Origin: Rallus limicola
Lineage: Eukaryota; Chordata; Aves; Gruiformes; Rallidae
Assembly: GCA_022605955.1 (NCBI GenBank)
Contig: JAKCOZ010000009.1
Span: 62,001 to 126,000 of the forward strand
Reading direction: 5' to 3'
DNA: 64,000 nt
Shown: positions 12,201 to 22,200 of the stretch, one piece after another
How positions within the stretch are numbered: the stretch's first letter is position 1
Layout of the letters: each line of letters starts with the position of its first letter
Notes under the pieces: model-generated
What the model was told of the DNA's origin: nothing
The model's database searches: none
What the model saw: only the letters and a program-made list of their open reading frames with translations
Made by a program: the position numbers and the translations under genes

Positions 12201-15200
12201 GGCCACCGTGCTGACAGCAGGGAACATCCAGGGATGGACCAGGACATCGGACAGACAAAATAAGAACAGACTCAGCCTTTGCCCTTCTAAGCACCAAAAT
12301 ACACAGAGGTTTTGAAACAAAAGGGTTTAGAAATAGTTTGGAAACAAAGTTCAGCCTTGTTCTGCTTTGAAGGACGCAGACCTGTGTACAGGACACTCAC
12401 CCGTGTCGTAGTGAACGAGCAGGGAACCGGAATGATCCCCAGTCTCCAGCGGGTGGAAGTCCACTGTTACTTGTGTGGCGTCACCGATGCCGAGTGTCCC
12501 GACGGAGCGATCGACAGAGAAGGGGCTGCAACAGACACACACACGCATCAGGACTGTGGGGGGAGATCTGGGGGCTCTTTTGCAGTCTAGTTCCTGGAGC
12601 GAGGAGCAAACAAGCGGCCGGCAGCAGCAGCCCAGAACACAGGGGGTCAGAAACACGGCTGGAGACCCTCACGTGGGAAGGGATCCGGCTCTCGGAAGAC
12701 CCGAGGGTACAAAATGACTTCCTCCCCCCCATATGCTGCAGCCAGGCTCCAGTCTGTACCATACCCTCAGAGAATGGGTTTTGAAGAGCCCAGAGCAGCT
12801 AAGAGGTGTTTGCATGCACAGCTTGACCCTGATGTCCCCAGGAATCAGTCTTTTCCTGCCACCTATAAACCTCACCGTGAGACACACACTATCCCCCTTC
12901 TCCTCCTCTCGCACACGTGCCTGTACATGTCTTGCAGCTTTGCGTGGCTGGGGTCTGGTGGAGAAGGGGGGCTGCAGGGGTGGCTTCTGCAAGGAGCAGC
13001 CACAAGCTCTCTGCAGGCCCCACAGAGCAAACACCAGCCAGCTCAAGGCCGGAGTCACTGTTGACCAAGGCCAAGCCCATCAGCGATAGTCACAGCGCCT
13101 CCGAGAACCTCATGAGGAGAAAAAAACCCGCAAGCAGCCGCTTTTTGCCCCCAGAGACGGGAGTGAGAAAACGTGAGGAACTGTGCACACACCAAGGGCA
13201 CGGAAGAAGAAGCAAGGGGGGATGATGAGGTGTTTCAGGCACCAGAGAGAAAGATTCCCCTGCAGCCTGTGGAGAAGACCATGGCTGTCCCCCTGCAGCC
13301 CATGGATGGCAGGGAGCAGAGATCCCATCTATAGCTGTGGAGGACACCACGCTGGATTGGGTGGGAACACCTAAAGGACACTGGGACTCTGTGGGAGGCT
13401 CGTGTCAGAGCAAGTGAAACTTGCTGCTCTAGAGCTCCACAAGGAAAACTCCCCCACACACATTATGTTGGGCAAATGAAATGAGGTCCCTTACCTCTGA
13501 GTGCTGATGGAGTAGCGGGCCTCCCGGTTACCAATGTTGCGAACCAGCAGAGTCTTCTGGGTGCTGCACTTGACCGGACAGGTGGAGAAGTCCAGCTTGT
13601 CAGGGAGGTCCAGGATCGCTCGGGCACCAATAGCTCGGATCGGCACAACGAACTGTTCCCTGTCTGTGACACAGGTGATCTGGTGGGAGTAATCCTGAGG
13701 GGAAGGAACAAATCACGGTACCTTCAGTCCCTGGCGGAAGGAAATACGCTGCTTCCCACCACTAACAGGAGCTGTTGATAACAGAACAGCACTTCTTTCT
13801 GTAAGGACCTTTCCTTTTCTGTAAGGACCCATGCTCCAGCAGCATGACTGGGACAGGTTGGTACCCTGCAGAGAGGAAACCGCCCCACCGATCCAGCTGC
13901 CTCCACAGCCAGCTGCCAGAACCAGATCAAGTCACCTGATATCTTGATGCCGAGGCACCGGAACAGAGTATTCCCATGGAAGGGACTGCAGCAGAGACAA
14001 GGACCTGCTTCCATCACCGCTCCGCACCCGGCTGTGCCGCGGCACTAACTCCATCCCAGTGACCCCGCTGAAGCTTGGTGGGGGATGCTCAGGTACAGTT
14101 TTGGATGGACTTTGCCACCAGCCATTGGTGAAATCACAGAATCACACGGTTGGAAAAGACCTTTAAGATCATCCAGTCCAACTCTTCCTGTCCTGTGCTA
14201 AACCATATCCCTAAGTACCTGATCTGCCCTTTCTTTAAACACACCCAGGGGTGGTGACTCCACCCCCTCCCTGGGCAGCCTGTCCCAGGCCCTCACAACT
14301 CCTTACCCAGAGGATTGCTTTAACATCAGGGGAGGCAGGTATTTCCCACCCCTTCCCACAGCATCCCAAGGACAAGGCTGGGGACACCCACCCTCCAAAA
14401 GCTGATCCACCTCCCCAGCCCAGAAAAAAGAAACTTCCAACAATTGGAGGGATTTGAGGGAAATCAATGGAAAGCATTTTCAAGTCATTGTCGTTGCTGA
14501 GGAGCGAGGGGATCTGCAGGGAAGAGCCTGAGGAATAAACCCCCCCAGAAGCACACACAGGCAGCCTTCCCCGACAAGGGGCACTGGGACAGCAGTGATC
14601 AGGGATGGGGACTTCAGAGAAACCCAGACTGGTTTTGGTTGGAAGGGCCCTCAGAGCACCCTCAGTGCTCCCTGCCAGGGGCAGGGACCGCCTCCACCAG
14701 CCCAGGTTGCCCCAAGCCCCATCCAACCCAGCCTTGAACCCTGCCAGCGATCCAGAGGCAGCCCCAGCTTCTCTGGGCACCCTGTGCCAGGGCCTCCCCT
14801 GCCCCGGGAAGGATTTCTGCCTCCTGGCCCCTCTCCAGCTGCCCTCCTGCAGCTGAAGGCCGTTCCTCTGGGCCTGGGCCTCCCTGCCCTGGCCACCAGC
14901 CCCTCTCCAGCTCTCCTGGAACCGCTTGAGGCACTGGAAGGGGCTCTAAAACTTCTCTGGATACAGAGAGGCAAGGCTAAAGGAACACAGATTTGGCTTC
15001 AGAGACAACCATGACCTTGAGAAAGCTGCCACCCGCTGAGCCCCCTGCTCCCGGCACATCACTTCCCATGCAAAGCTCGGCTCAGCAAAGCTCCCAACCT
15101 AAGGGGATGGCTGGGACCAGTTTACAGCCTCGTACTTCACAACCACAAACCCTCAGACTGGTGCAAACCAGCTCCGGCCTTCCCAGCATCACCACCGGCC

Positions 15201-18200
15201 TTCCAGCGCCCACCCTCTGACATCCAGGCCACCGCTGTAGAACTCATCCCAAATACTTCACCCCGGGCTCCTTTTGCACAGGACCATTCGCCCTTCTGCC
15301 CCTTTCCCAGCCCTCCAGAGTCACCGTAAAGGTCTCTCTGCAACAGCTTCTCTGTGCTACAAAGCATCTGGCTGGGCTGGACTGGATTTTCAAGCAGTTC
15401 GTTTCCGTCACGCAATAACCCGCCGGCCTGTCACATCCCATATTAATCAATGAGCATTAATTCAGCCTCCACTGAGCATCGGGAATGAAGCCTGCAATGT
15501 TTGCTTCCCAGTTCCACACTGGTTTCCAATTAGGCACAGGCTGTCAGACCAGGATGCGGAGGACCCGCGGGTGGCACGGGAACACCCACACTGTACAGCC
15601 AGAGCCAGAAACCACAACCATGTCAATCACAAGCAGCAATTTCCGACTCATTGGAAACGCTGCCCAGCAGAAAAATTAGCATGGCATATTTATGCAGCGA
15701 GTGCCAATAAACAGAGAGACATGGCAGCTGTTGACTTCCTCTCTGACCAGCCAGGCACGTTCCCAAACAAATGAGGGACAACAGGAGACTGCTCATTTCT
15801 CATGAAAGGGCTCCGTGGCACACGGCATCTCAGCCGCCACCACCACCTCACCCGCTCCGGGTATTTAGGACCAGGTCGCAGTTTTGCTCCCAGCAATCAG
15901 GAATTACTTGGCTCAAGTCAGACTTTCTCCAGGGAAGACCAAAAGCAAGAGAATTAGGTAAGCCAAGTCTGCACCAGGAGCCCTCTCTGATCCTGACAGC
16001 GGGTCAGAGAACGCACCCGCATCCCGACCTGCTGGGTTATCCACGATGCCCTGTGGATCACAAGCAGCAGAGAGGCAGACCAGTAGACTCTTTCGTCCCT
16101 GGAGCCAACAGATGTTTGAACATCCCAACACTGAAGGATAAAAACAGTCTGAAATGCCTAACAGCCTCCAGCTTAAGACCTTCCCCATGGGAAAAAGCAC
16201 TTCCCCCAGTTCTAGATCCAGCATAACCCTGTGAAACCAACAGTTCCTCCAAACCCCCACCCCATGCCCTGTTCTGAACTCAGCCCTGTACCTTCCCCTG
16301 AAGGCACCAACCTCCTGGCACCTCCCCTCTCACCTTGTTCTCCTCAGGGGTGAAAAGGATGCGGTAAGTCGAAGCCAGTCCAGGTGCCACCTTGTGGGGC
16401 ACACCCTGGGGCCCGATCAACTTGAAGTAAGGGGAGTTCTCCAGAGTGACCTTCACCAGCCGAGGAACCTGTGGGAAAGACATGAAACTGGGATCTTGGC
16501 ACTCACGGAAACACAACAAGAGCAGCCTTGGCCATGCCCTGCTGACATCCTTCCTAAACCACCTTTCCAAAGCACTTTGAGCTCCAAGGGCGCACAAGGC
16601 TGAGCCTGAGTCGCTCCAGGCCAGAGGGGGTAGGACAACACCCTGCTGTGAAGGGACCACAGTCCCAAGGAACCTGCCTGCACACATCCATGCTGTCACG
16701 TCTCTAGAGGGGAATGAATTATCTAGAGGAAAACCAGGATGTGTTATACTGGGGGAAGGAAGAAATTCACTTCTAACATACTGGGTTTGAGTGGGATGAT
16801 CGTGCTGCGGTGCTACAGAGCCTCACGGGCAGACCAGCACGAGGAGACCATGGACACTCTGGCCTTACTGGGAATAAAAGCAAACCTGAAGAGCCAGAGG
16901 GGGAACAGGAGGGCAGAGACACTCCCAGACACAAGAAGATGGCGGAGGGAATTCAAAGGGAGCTGTGAAGAAGCAGAGAAGCAGCACCATACTCTACAAG
17001 GAAAGGCTGATGCAGAAGATGAGAGCAGTCGACTTGCCAAAGTGTTGGAAAGTCAGATGACTCTCTTCGTTACAAAGCAGAACCTTTAGTCCCACCTTTC
17101 TTTTCCTGACCTTCCCCTGCTTCCAGGATACTCCCCATCACGAGACACCCTGGCACGTCCAACGCTCTCTCCCAAAGCCCTTACACACTGGGCTCCTTTC
17201 CTCCCTCCTGTCTCTCCCCACCAGCCTAATCTTGGCACACGCCTCCTTCAAGCACACGTGTCCCCTGCTGAAATCCCAAAGGTCTCAGGGAGCCTCTTTA
17301 CAGCAGAACAACACTCCTGACACTTCTCCACTTTTCCCTTCCCAACTTCCTGGGGAAATCACCCCCTGGTCCCACGTTGGCCTTTGTATTCGAGGAAAGG
17401 CAGAGACCTTCAGGAGCACCCAACTCTGGATGCGCTGGGGCTCTGCAAAGGGAAAGCAGAGCACCCCATCGGAACCGAATTAAGCTTCGCAGGAGCCTCA
17501 AGCAGCACCTAAAGGCCGCCCACTGCTTCTGCTAAGCCAGTGGCTTTCCACTGCTGTTTCAAAGCCCCTTTCCCGGAGTGCTAACGCTGCTAAGTGTAAC
17601 TTACTCAGGCATCAGGCAGAGAAGGCTCAGCCCCTGCACTCTGACAGCAAGCTGCACAGAGGCAGCAAAGCAGGCTGCAAGAGCTGGAGATGCCCAGCCA
17701 GAAACCAAGGGTAACCAAGGACCCACCAGGACATTGTCCACCCTGAGGTCTGTAAGGTAAGGACTGTACAGCCCTCAGTCCGGAGCTCCCAAGAGGAAGG
17801 ATGCTGACTAGGAAAGCTCCTTTGGGTCAGGTCCCACCAGACTCTGGGCAGGAATGGGAAGGTTTCCACCAGCTTGTAAAATTAAGGCGGTAAGACATCT
17901 GATTCTGGGTGTGCTGCCTCACCCGCTATGCTGTACACCACAGGAATCACACTGGTGTCTTCTGGCACAGCCCTAAAGCTCCGTGTCCCAGCGCTCACCT
18001 TGTCATTGTTCCTCAGAGCCAGAGACACTCTGTGGACCTTGTGGGGGACGCAGCTCTTAAATACCACCTCTGATGGGAAAGGCTGAATCAAGCTCTGGTC
18101 CGTGTCCACTGTTGAGAACTGGAGATGAAAGAGAGCAGAGAGAGGTTCAGGGGCTGGGACAAAGATTCACAGATGAGTGCCCCATACTGAGCAGGCTCAA

Positions 18201-20464
18201 GCTAAGAAGCTCATTTAGGTGTTTCTCCAGGGTTCCTTCTCTAAAACGCAAGGCAGCGCTGATCTCCAGCAGAACCCTGTGGCTAGTGTGGTCACACAGC
18301 TACAGAGCACGCCCTGCGAGAGCCACCAGCATGCCCAGAGCAAGGGAAACCTGAGCATTTCCACGAGACGCCACAGGGAAACTATTCTGGGATGATCTTT
18401 ACTCCATGGCCTGTCTGGGCAGTGTCATACCGAGCAGTCCTGCCCAAGGGGCAGCTTTAAGCACCCATCTAAGCAAGTGTTACTCCAGATAAAACACATC
18501 CATCCCGCTCTGCCCAGGGCGACTTCCCTGGCAAGACCCTGCAGCCTGCAACCCTCACACCCTTCTGAAGGCTTCACGCTCCTCCTGCCAAGCCCAAGCA
18601 TTAACAAATCGGCTTCATTAAGCCCTGAGCAGGTACCACAGGGCCTACAGCCTTCAAAGGTTGACTCTGCCACCGCTGAGGGTGTCACAGCCCTGAGGGT
18701 TTGCTGTGACTACACCAAAGCAAGGAAGAAGGAAGCTAGTTTAGAGGGAGGATGGAAAATGGCAAGCTTGTGCCCTTGTGTCCCACCCCAACCTTCCCCC
18801 AGTACCATCCCTTTGGTGATAGCAACCCAACTCCAGCAGAACTTGGTCAGGGGTTATTGATACTGGCTTAGCACCGATCAGGACTTCAGCATCTTCCCAG
18901 GGGGAAAAAAGATGGTTTCCCTTTCCCCCAGCAGAAGGAACTTCACCAGCAGCAGCAGTTTGAAAGGACAGCAGGACCTTGTCACTGAGGGATTCAGAGA
19001 AGCTGGAGGCAAGTCTGCCACCAGCACACACCCTCTTCATATGGCACATCAAACGGCAAGGAAAAGGGCAGGAAAAGGTCTACCTGATGACAGGAGCTTC
19101 CACTCTGGTCTAGAGGCGGGAGAAAATGGGGCCGCCTCATCTCTCGTGTGCTGGTCAGTCTCTGCGCCATGGTCAGAGACTTCTTCTTCCAGAAGGCAGA
19201 GGGACTCCACTGAAACACAAAACACCAACAAGAGCTGCAGGAACACCTCTGTTCAGAAAGGCTTTTCTTCTTCAAGCAACATTTGTCACCCCAGCCACTA
19301 GGATAGTCCTGGAAGTCCCCAAAGCTCCCCGCTGAAATATTTAACATCAGCCAAGGAATGACGTAGAGCGGAACACACGCGCTCTGACCAAGCGGCTCTG
19401 TCCCCTGCGCTTCTCCTTCACCATCTGATGGGACACGTGTGAGGATTTCTGCTCTTCGGGCACTTGTTTCCCCTTTAGCTTTGCAGGATTCAGGCAGTGA
19501 CCTTTGAAAGGAGTGGGGAGGAGTCACCAGAACCCCCCTAACTCCATCCTCGCACAATACTCACAACCAACCGGCGTGTGGAGATGGCACTGCCGGCTGA
19601 ATCGGAGGAGAGCAGAAAAGCAGCGCTGTGCCAAGACTGAGGTGGAGCTGGCTGCATCCAAGCTTTAGTTATCTTTTTAATTAGCCCTTCTTTTCTCTCT
19701 GTTCTGGCCTCACAGCCCCCTCCACAGAAGCATGCAGAAATACCTCCTTGACGAGGTTATTCCCAGTAAAGGGAGCCCTGGGCAGCAAAAGGCACGTTCA
19801 TGGATGGGAAGGAGGAACTGCCCCAACTCCATGCCTGTCTGCAGGGCTGGATCTGCACTCCACCCAGGATATGAGACAGAACTGGTTTGGACCCCATACT
19901 AGCTGGGACTGGACACGTCTCTCAAGTCTTCACACAGAGTCTGAGCAGCCCCACCATGTGCCCAGCTGCCGGGAGGGCAGGTATGGTCGGAGCAGCACCT
20001 GCAAGTAGGCCTCCGTGACAGAAGATATTGCTGCCCTCACCAAGAGGATGGGTACAAGCACCCCAATGCTTCAGCTACTCCAGTGCACTGCCCAGGACAT
20101 CCCGTTAACTGGCTTCCAGCAGCACATTCAGACAAGACTCTCGACTTTCAGCCCACAGTCCATCTCCCACTGCACCCTGATGGCCACCTCCAAAAGAAGC
20201 ATAGCAGCTAAGAGACAGGGAGGTGGTGTGTACCTTCACAGTGTGGCTATACAGGAGGGGCAGGCAGAGGAGGGACACGGGGAAGCTTTCCAGCTTTACC
20301 ACAGCTCCTGTCTGGCCACAGCAGGTACTTACAGTTACACACTCCTCTGGCTTCTGGCCGATCTTTCCATGAGGAGGCGTTACCACTCTGCTCTGGAATC
20401 CACCAGACCTTCTGGAAAGCACATTGGGTCGATGAACACTGTTGCTAGCCATGCTTCAGCTATT
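191..20464 (-). CDS. HYDIN: HYDIN copy B, 5' part: 14 coding exons, continues beyond left edge
   Basis: Hydrocephalus-inducing protein is a very large ASH/MSP-domain repeat protein of the central pair apparatus of motile cilia; its loss impairs ciliary beating in vertebrates. Fourteen exons join in frame (coding parts 120, 126, 120, 135, 200, 125, 202, 142, 100, 119, 224, 68, 236, 101 nt), giving 672 codons plus 2 nt with no stop. Every junction has an AG acceptor and GT donor, and phases agree throughout. Stretches such as [79 protein letters not shown] and VTLCSNTV closely match vertebrate HYDIN as I remember it. Introns are about 0.7-2.8 kb. The first exon is non-coding and lies in the tandem CpG array at 21-25 kb. 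Nothing seen here suggests decay. The rest of the gene would lie left of the window. Confidence 0.93.
292..1097. other. HYDIN intron (exons 14-15)
   Basis: Intronic sequence with a short (CA)n run near 880. No gene, RNA or repeat family recognised beyond that. Confidence 0.8.
1098..1333 (-). CDS. HYDIN: HYDIN copy B exon 14
   Basis: 236 nt, phase 1 in and 0 out, acceptor CTTGCCCAG and donor CAG|GTGTGG. It encodes [27 protein letters not shown], then [20 protein letters not shown]. It matches the NNTSLxPMTxKLRIPGDG and KPKEFTISPDCGTIRPQG blocks of mammals. Confidence 0.96.
1334..3110. other. HYDIN intron (exons 13-14)
   Basis: No repeat or RNA gene recognised. Small open frames on both strands lack splice or start support. 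Confidence 0.8.
3111..3178 (-). CDS. HYDIN: HYDIN copy B exon 13
   Basis: 68 nt, phase 2 in and 1 out, acceptor TCCTCACAG and donor G|GTGAGT. It encodes [20 protein letters not shown] and SFG, nearly identical to [23 protein letters not shown] of mammalian HYDIN. Confidence 0.96.
3792..4015 (-). CDS. HYDIN: HYDIN copy B exon 12
   Basis: 224 nt, phase 0 in and 2 out, acceptor CTGCTGCAG and donor AG|GTGAGT. It encodes [20 protein letters not shown], then [14 protein letters not shown] and [13 protein letters not shown]. It forms a complete ASH-like domain core. Confidence 0.96.
5013..5131 (-). CDS. HYDIN: HYDIN copy B exon 11
   Basis: 119 nt, phase 1 in and 0 out, acceptor TCTCCCCAG and donor GAG|GTGAGC. 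It encodes (G)[19 protein letters not shown], then [19 protein letters not shown], matching GREIRLPLRIKGEGxGP and FELLDIGKVFTGSAHCYE of mammals. Confidence 0.95.
5318..5830 (-). mobile_element. CR1 LINE, 5'-truncated
   Basis: Begins with the reverse complement of the CR1 3' end (ATCACAGAATCATTAAGGCT) and continues through the familiar ORF2 C-terminal region on the minus strand. It lies in the intron between HYDIN exons 10 and 11. Confidence 0.92.
5999..6098 (-). CDS. HYDIN: HYDIN copy B exon 10
   Basis: 100 nt, phase 0 in and 1 out, acceptor CTGTTTTAG and donor G|GTACAG. It encodes [20 protein letters not shown] and [17 protein letters not shown] and the F.P.EA..Y....YCDI pattern are diagnostic for HYDIN. 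Confidence 0.95.
6388..7130 (-). mobile_element. CR1 LINE, 5'-truncated
   Basis: Starts with CACAGACCCTCAGGAGCTGG, a CR1 3' end in reverse. The minus frame encodes the typical [15 protein letters not shown] and [18 protein letters not shown] of the CR1 ORF2 tail, with frameshifts. It is in the intron between HYDIN exons 9 and 10; its far end is approximate. Confidence 0.9.
7373..7484. repeat. Minisatellite, 28-bp unit x 4
   Basis: Four consecutive 28-bp units starting GGCTACGGGGGCCCATCA (7373, 7401, 7429, 7457), the last two identical, followed by a truncated GGCTAA. It sits in the HYDIN intron between exons 9 and 10. Confidence 0.95.
8756..8897 (-). CDS. HYDIN: HYDIN copy B exon 9
   Basis: 142 nt, phase 2 in and 0 out. 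The acceptor GGTGCAG|T is inferred from phase; the donor GCG|GTAAGC is clear. It encodes [14 protein letters not shown] and [14 protein letters not shown], aligning with REHLSVLSRTF and FTVEPLEG of mammalian HYDIN. The first 16 or so residues are poorly conserved, so the left splice site is the least certain in this gene. A second acceptor candidate, CCCTCAG at about 8,884, would not fit the phase. Confidence 0.78.
8898..10660. other. HYDIN intron (exons 8-9)
   Basis: GC-moderate intron with no recognised element. A purine-rich (GGA)n-like tract lies just past the exon 9 donor at 8,700-8,735. Confidence 0.75.
10661..10862 (-). CDS. HYDIN: HYDIN copy B exon 8
   Basis: 202 nt, phase 1 in and 2 out. 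The acceptor is TTCTTCCAG. It encodes [20 protein letters not shown], then [20 protein letters not shown] and [10 protein letters not shown]. The donor AG|GTTCGT is weak but is the only one nearby that keeps phase with exon 9; an alternative is AG|GTACCC at about 10,632. The charged linker that follows in mammalian HYDIN is shorter or absent here. Confidence 0.87.
12401..12525 (-). CDS. HYDIN: HYDIN copy B exon 7
   Basis: 125 nt, phase 2 in and 1 out, acceptor TGTTGCAG and donor G|GTGAGT. It encodes (S)[15 protein letters not shown], then [15 protein letters not shown] and LLVHYDTG, a typical ASH-domain tail (VxFxPxxxGxHSGxLxVxYDTG). It completes the split Ser codon left by exon 6. Confidence 0.94.
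13160..13420 (+). mobile_element. Endogenous retrovirus LTR fragment
   Basis: Diverged but clear similarity to the LTRs at 55.2-55.6 and 59.3-59.7 kb (ACTGTGCACACACCAAGG, then CCCTGCAGCCTGTGGAGAAG and CCCCCTGCAGCCCATGGA). It lies in the intron directly downstream of HYDIN exon 6. Confidence 0.7.
13495..13694 (-). CDS. HYDIN: HYDIN copy B exon 6
   Basis: 200 nt, phase 0 in and 2 out, acceptor TTCCCCTCAG and donor AG|GTAAGG. It encodes [20 protein letters not shown], then [20 protein letters not shown] and LLVRNIGN, matching the ARAILDFPDKLNFSTCPVK stretch of mammalian HYDIN. A retroviral LTR fragment lies just downstream in the following intron (13,160-13,420). Confidence 0.95.
14130..14315 (-). 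mobile_element. CR1 LINE 3' fragment
   Basis: AATCACAGAATCACACGGTT followed by GGAAAAGACCTTTAAGATCA is a short CR1 3' end in reverse orientation, in the intron between HYDIN exons 5 and 6. Confidence 0.9.
14605..14970 (-). mobile_element. CR1-type LINE fragment, older family
   Basis: GGTTGGAAGGGCCCTCAGAG followed by the CR1-like run CCATCCAACCCAGCCTTGAA and further GC-rich tail. It is more diverged than the other copies; the subfamily cannot be assigned. Confidence 0.7.
14971..16333. other. HYDIN intron (exons 5-6), unique part
   Basis: No recognised element after the two CR1 fragments in this intron. Short frames only. Confidence 0.75.
16334..16468 (-). CDS. HYDIN: HYDIN copy B exon 5
   Basis: 45 codons, phase 0/0, acceptor TTCCCACAG and donor AAG|GTGAGA. 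It encodes [20 protein letters not shown] through HKVAPGLAS to [10 protein letters not shown], the body of the first ASH/MSP-like beta-sandwich. HKVAPG and ILFTPEENK are essentially identical to mammalian HYDIN. Confidence 0.95.
17999..18118 (-). CDS. HYDIN: HYDIN copy B exon 4
   Basis: 40 codons, phase 0/0, acceptor CATCTCCAG and donor AAG|GTGAGC. It encodes [20 protein letters not shown] and ends LALRNNDK, the start of the first ASH-type domain. Human HYDIN has the very similar VDLDQSLFQPFPSE and LRNNDK. Confidence 0.94.
19084..19209 (-). CDS. HYDIN: HYDIN copy B exon 3
   Basis: 42 codons, phase 0 at both ends, acceptor GTGTTTCAG and donor CAG|GTAGAC. It encodes [19 protein letters not shown] and ends SSCHQ. 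The mammalian counterpart reads TPSVFLKEMSLTTEQRL as recalled. An internal ATG sits in ideal context (ACCATGG) but upstream coding is open, so it is probably not the main start. Confidence 0.9.
20333..20464 (-). CDS. HYDIN: HYDIN copy B exon 2: initiator ATG and first 40 codons
   Basis: On the minus strand a pyrimidine-rich acceptor ending TTCCAG is followed by 12 nt of leader and an ATG at 20,452-20,450 in strong context (A at -3, G at +4). The exon reads [20 protein letters not shown] onward and ends VT before a consensus GTAAGT donor, phase 0. It joins directly to [12 protein letters not shown] in the next exon, matching the TPSxFLKEMSL neighbourhood of mammalian HYDIN. A later in-frame ACCATGG in exon 3 (19,170-19,168) is a possible alternative start. 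Confidence 0.82.
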
Positions 20465-22036
20465 CTGGAAGGAGCAACGATGGCACTTTGAAAATCCAGG
20501 AAGAGCAGCTGACCCCACGCGTCTTTGAGCCCGACCTTATCACCTGGTCACGGTTATTACACCAACCTCCAGCCCAGGGACCGCAGCTGCCCCGAGCATG
20601 AACAGGATCAGACCAGACCCCTTCCCGCTTCGTCAACCCAACGCCCGCCCGCCGTGCCAGCAGCTTTGCCGTGGCTCTAACTAACAGAGCACGGAGTTCA
20701 GCGCTCTGATGAACTACTAGAGTTTCTCAAGGCTCATTCGGTTGGTTTCAGCTACAGAAATGATCCAGCACATAGGACTCCTGCCAGGCATGAAGTTACC
20801 ACAGCGCCCAAGAGCATTTCGCCTTGGAGAACGAGGGCCCTCATTTCCACTTATTAACACCCAAACTCCAGGCTCCCTACAGGCATTGGAGGCTGGCACA
20901 GCAGAAAGAAAAGCATGAAGCCATGAAAGGAACATCAGCAATGAGCTCAAACATAAACACCACGTATGTGCAAGCAGGGCTGCTAAAGATTTGATCCTAA
21001 GAGCAGTTCTGCTCCAGCACCCCTACCCTACAAGGACTTGCCAGCCTTACAACCAGCTCTCCATCTGCAGCACACACATCAGTGTGCCATGGTTGTGCCG
21101 TGACACAAGCATTTGCTCCTCTACCCTTTAACCGCACTCCCAAGCAGGAACACATGGCACCACCAGCATCCCTAAAAGCCACCCTCTCTCCCTTTCTCAA
21201 CCACACCCTGGCTTCTATGGCATCCATTCACGCTGCACAGCTACGCTATGGCCACATCCTGACCACTGCTGTCACCCACAGAGCTCTGGTATCAGCCACA
21301 TCACCCAAAATGCTCCCGCAAACCCCAATCCCAGTCAAACTCTTCTAATCTCAACCTTCAAAACCTTCTCAACAAGAGTTCCGCGCATCCCTGCCCACTT
21401 CTCACTAAGAGGTTTGAAGCTCTGGCAAAACAAACAGCAGTGGAATTTTAAAGAGGCCAAACGGGAGGCAGCAAACAGCCAACAGCAGGAGCATCACCCC
21501 CAGCAGGAGGGCAGGACCAGCAGCCTCCAACCCCTCCAAACCTGCCCCAGGGCCTGGATGCGGACACAGCTGCATCCCATGGGGGTGCAGACCCTGGGCT
21601 GGGAAGTCTGCTCTGATGGGGAGCAGAGCCGGGCAGATGCGGGGGGCGGGGGCGGCGCAGCCGAGGCGGGGCAGGTGGAGGGGGCAGGCCCCGACACAAA
21701 ATGCTGCAACCTCCGGGCTCCTCTAGCCCGGCATGACAGCCCCCATGCTCCTCAGGCAGCCTCCCCCCCGAAATCCCGCCCAAACAGAGCGCCTCCTTGC
21801 AGGGAAGCCTGCCCGGCAGGACCCAGCTCAGCCCCGCCCCGGGCACGCCGTGCCAGTCACCCCAACCGCTCCACCCCCCAGCCCCGGCGCTCCGCCCGAC
21901 CCCGCCCCCGCCCCTCCCCAGCCCGCACCTCCGGAACCCAGCCCGGGGGGACGGGGCGCAGCCGCCGCCCCAAATCGCGGCTTTGGGCACCGGCATCTCC
22001 CCCCTCCCGCTCCCGGGGACCCATGCGGACACTCAC

Positions 22037-22200
22037 ACGCCGGAGCGCGGCCACCAGCCGGGCTGCTGCCGTTGGCAATGAAGCGAGGGACGCAAACGCT
22101 CCCCTGGCAACGGCGGGACGCGGGCAAGGCCCGGGCGGCACCGCCCAGCCAGCCCCGCCTGCGGGCCCGGGAGAGCACCGGGCAGAGCTGACCCAGCGCC
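22037..22200 (-). promoter_or_regulatory. HYDIN: HYDIN copy B non-coding exon 1 and CpG-island promoter, array copy 1
   Basis: On the minus strand a consensus donor, GGCGT|GTGAGT, lies at 22,037/22,036 in a CpG-dense stretch. The next acceptor downstream is that of exon 2, which already carries leader plus ATG, so this is most simply a non-coding first exon. Its 5' end is not visible. The open frame through it starts with GTG, not ATG. This is the copy closest to the coding exons. Confidence 0.6.
22065..22111. promoter_or_regulatory. RFX X-box-like motifs in the HYDIN promoter (repeated in each array copy)
   Basis: Plus-strand GCTGCC-GTT-GGCAAT (22,065-22,079) and GCTCCCCTGGCAAC (22,098-22,111) resemble the two-half-site X-box bound by RFX factors, which with FOXJ1 control motile-cilium genes. 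The right half GGCAAC is perfect, the left halves imperfect. The same motifs recur at 23,608-23,621 and 25,118-25,131. They lie roughly 30-75 bp upstream of the exon 1 donor. Binding is an inference. Confidence 0.45.

Noticed and set aside
20015..20491. 158-codon plus-strand frame
   Set aside because: It is antisense to HYDIN exon 2 and its flanks; the minus strand has the splice signals and the HYDIN match.
21857..22141. A 94-codon minus frame through HYDIN exon 1 as the protein start
   Set aside because: Its first codon is GTG, not ATG. The next exon carries its own leader and a strong ATG, so exon 1 is taken as non-coding.
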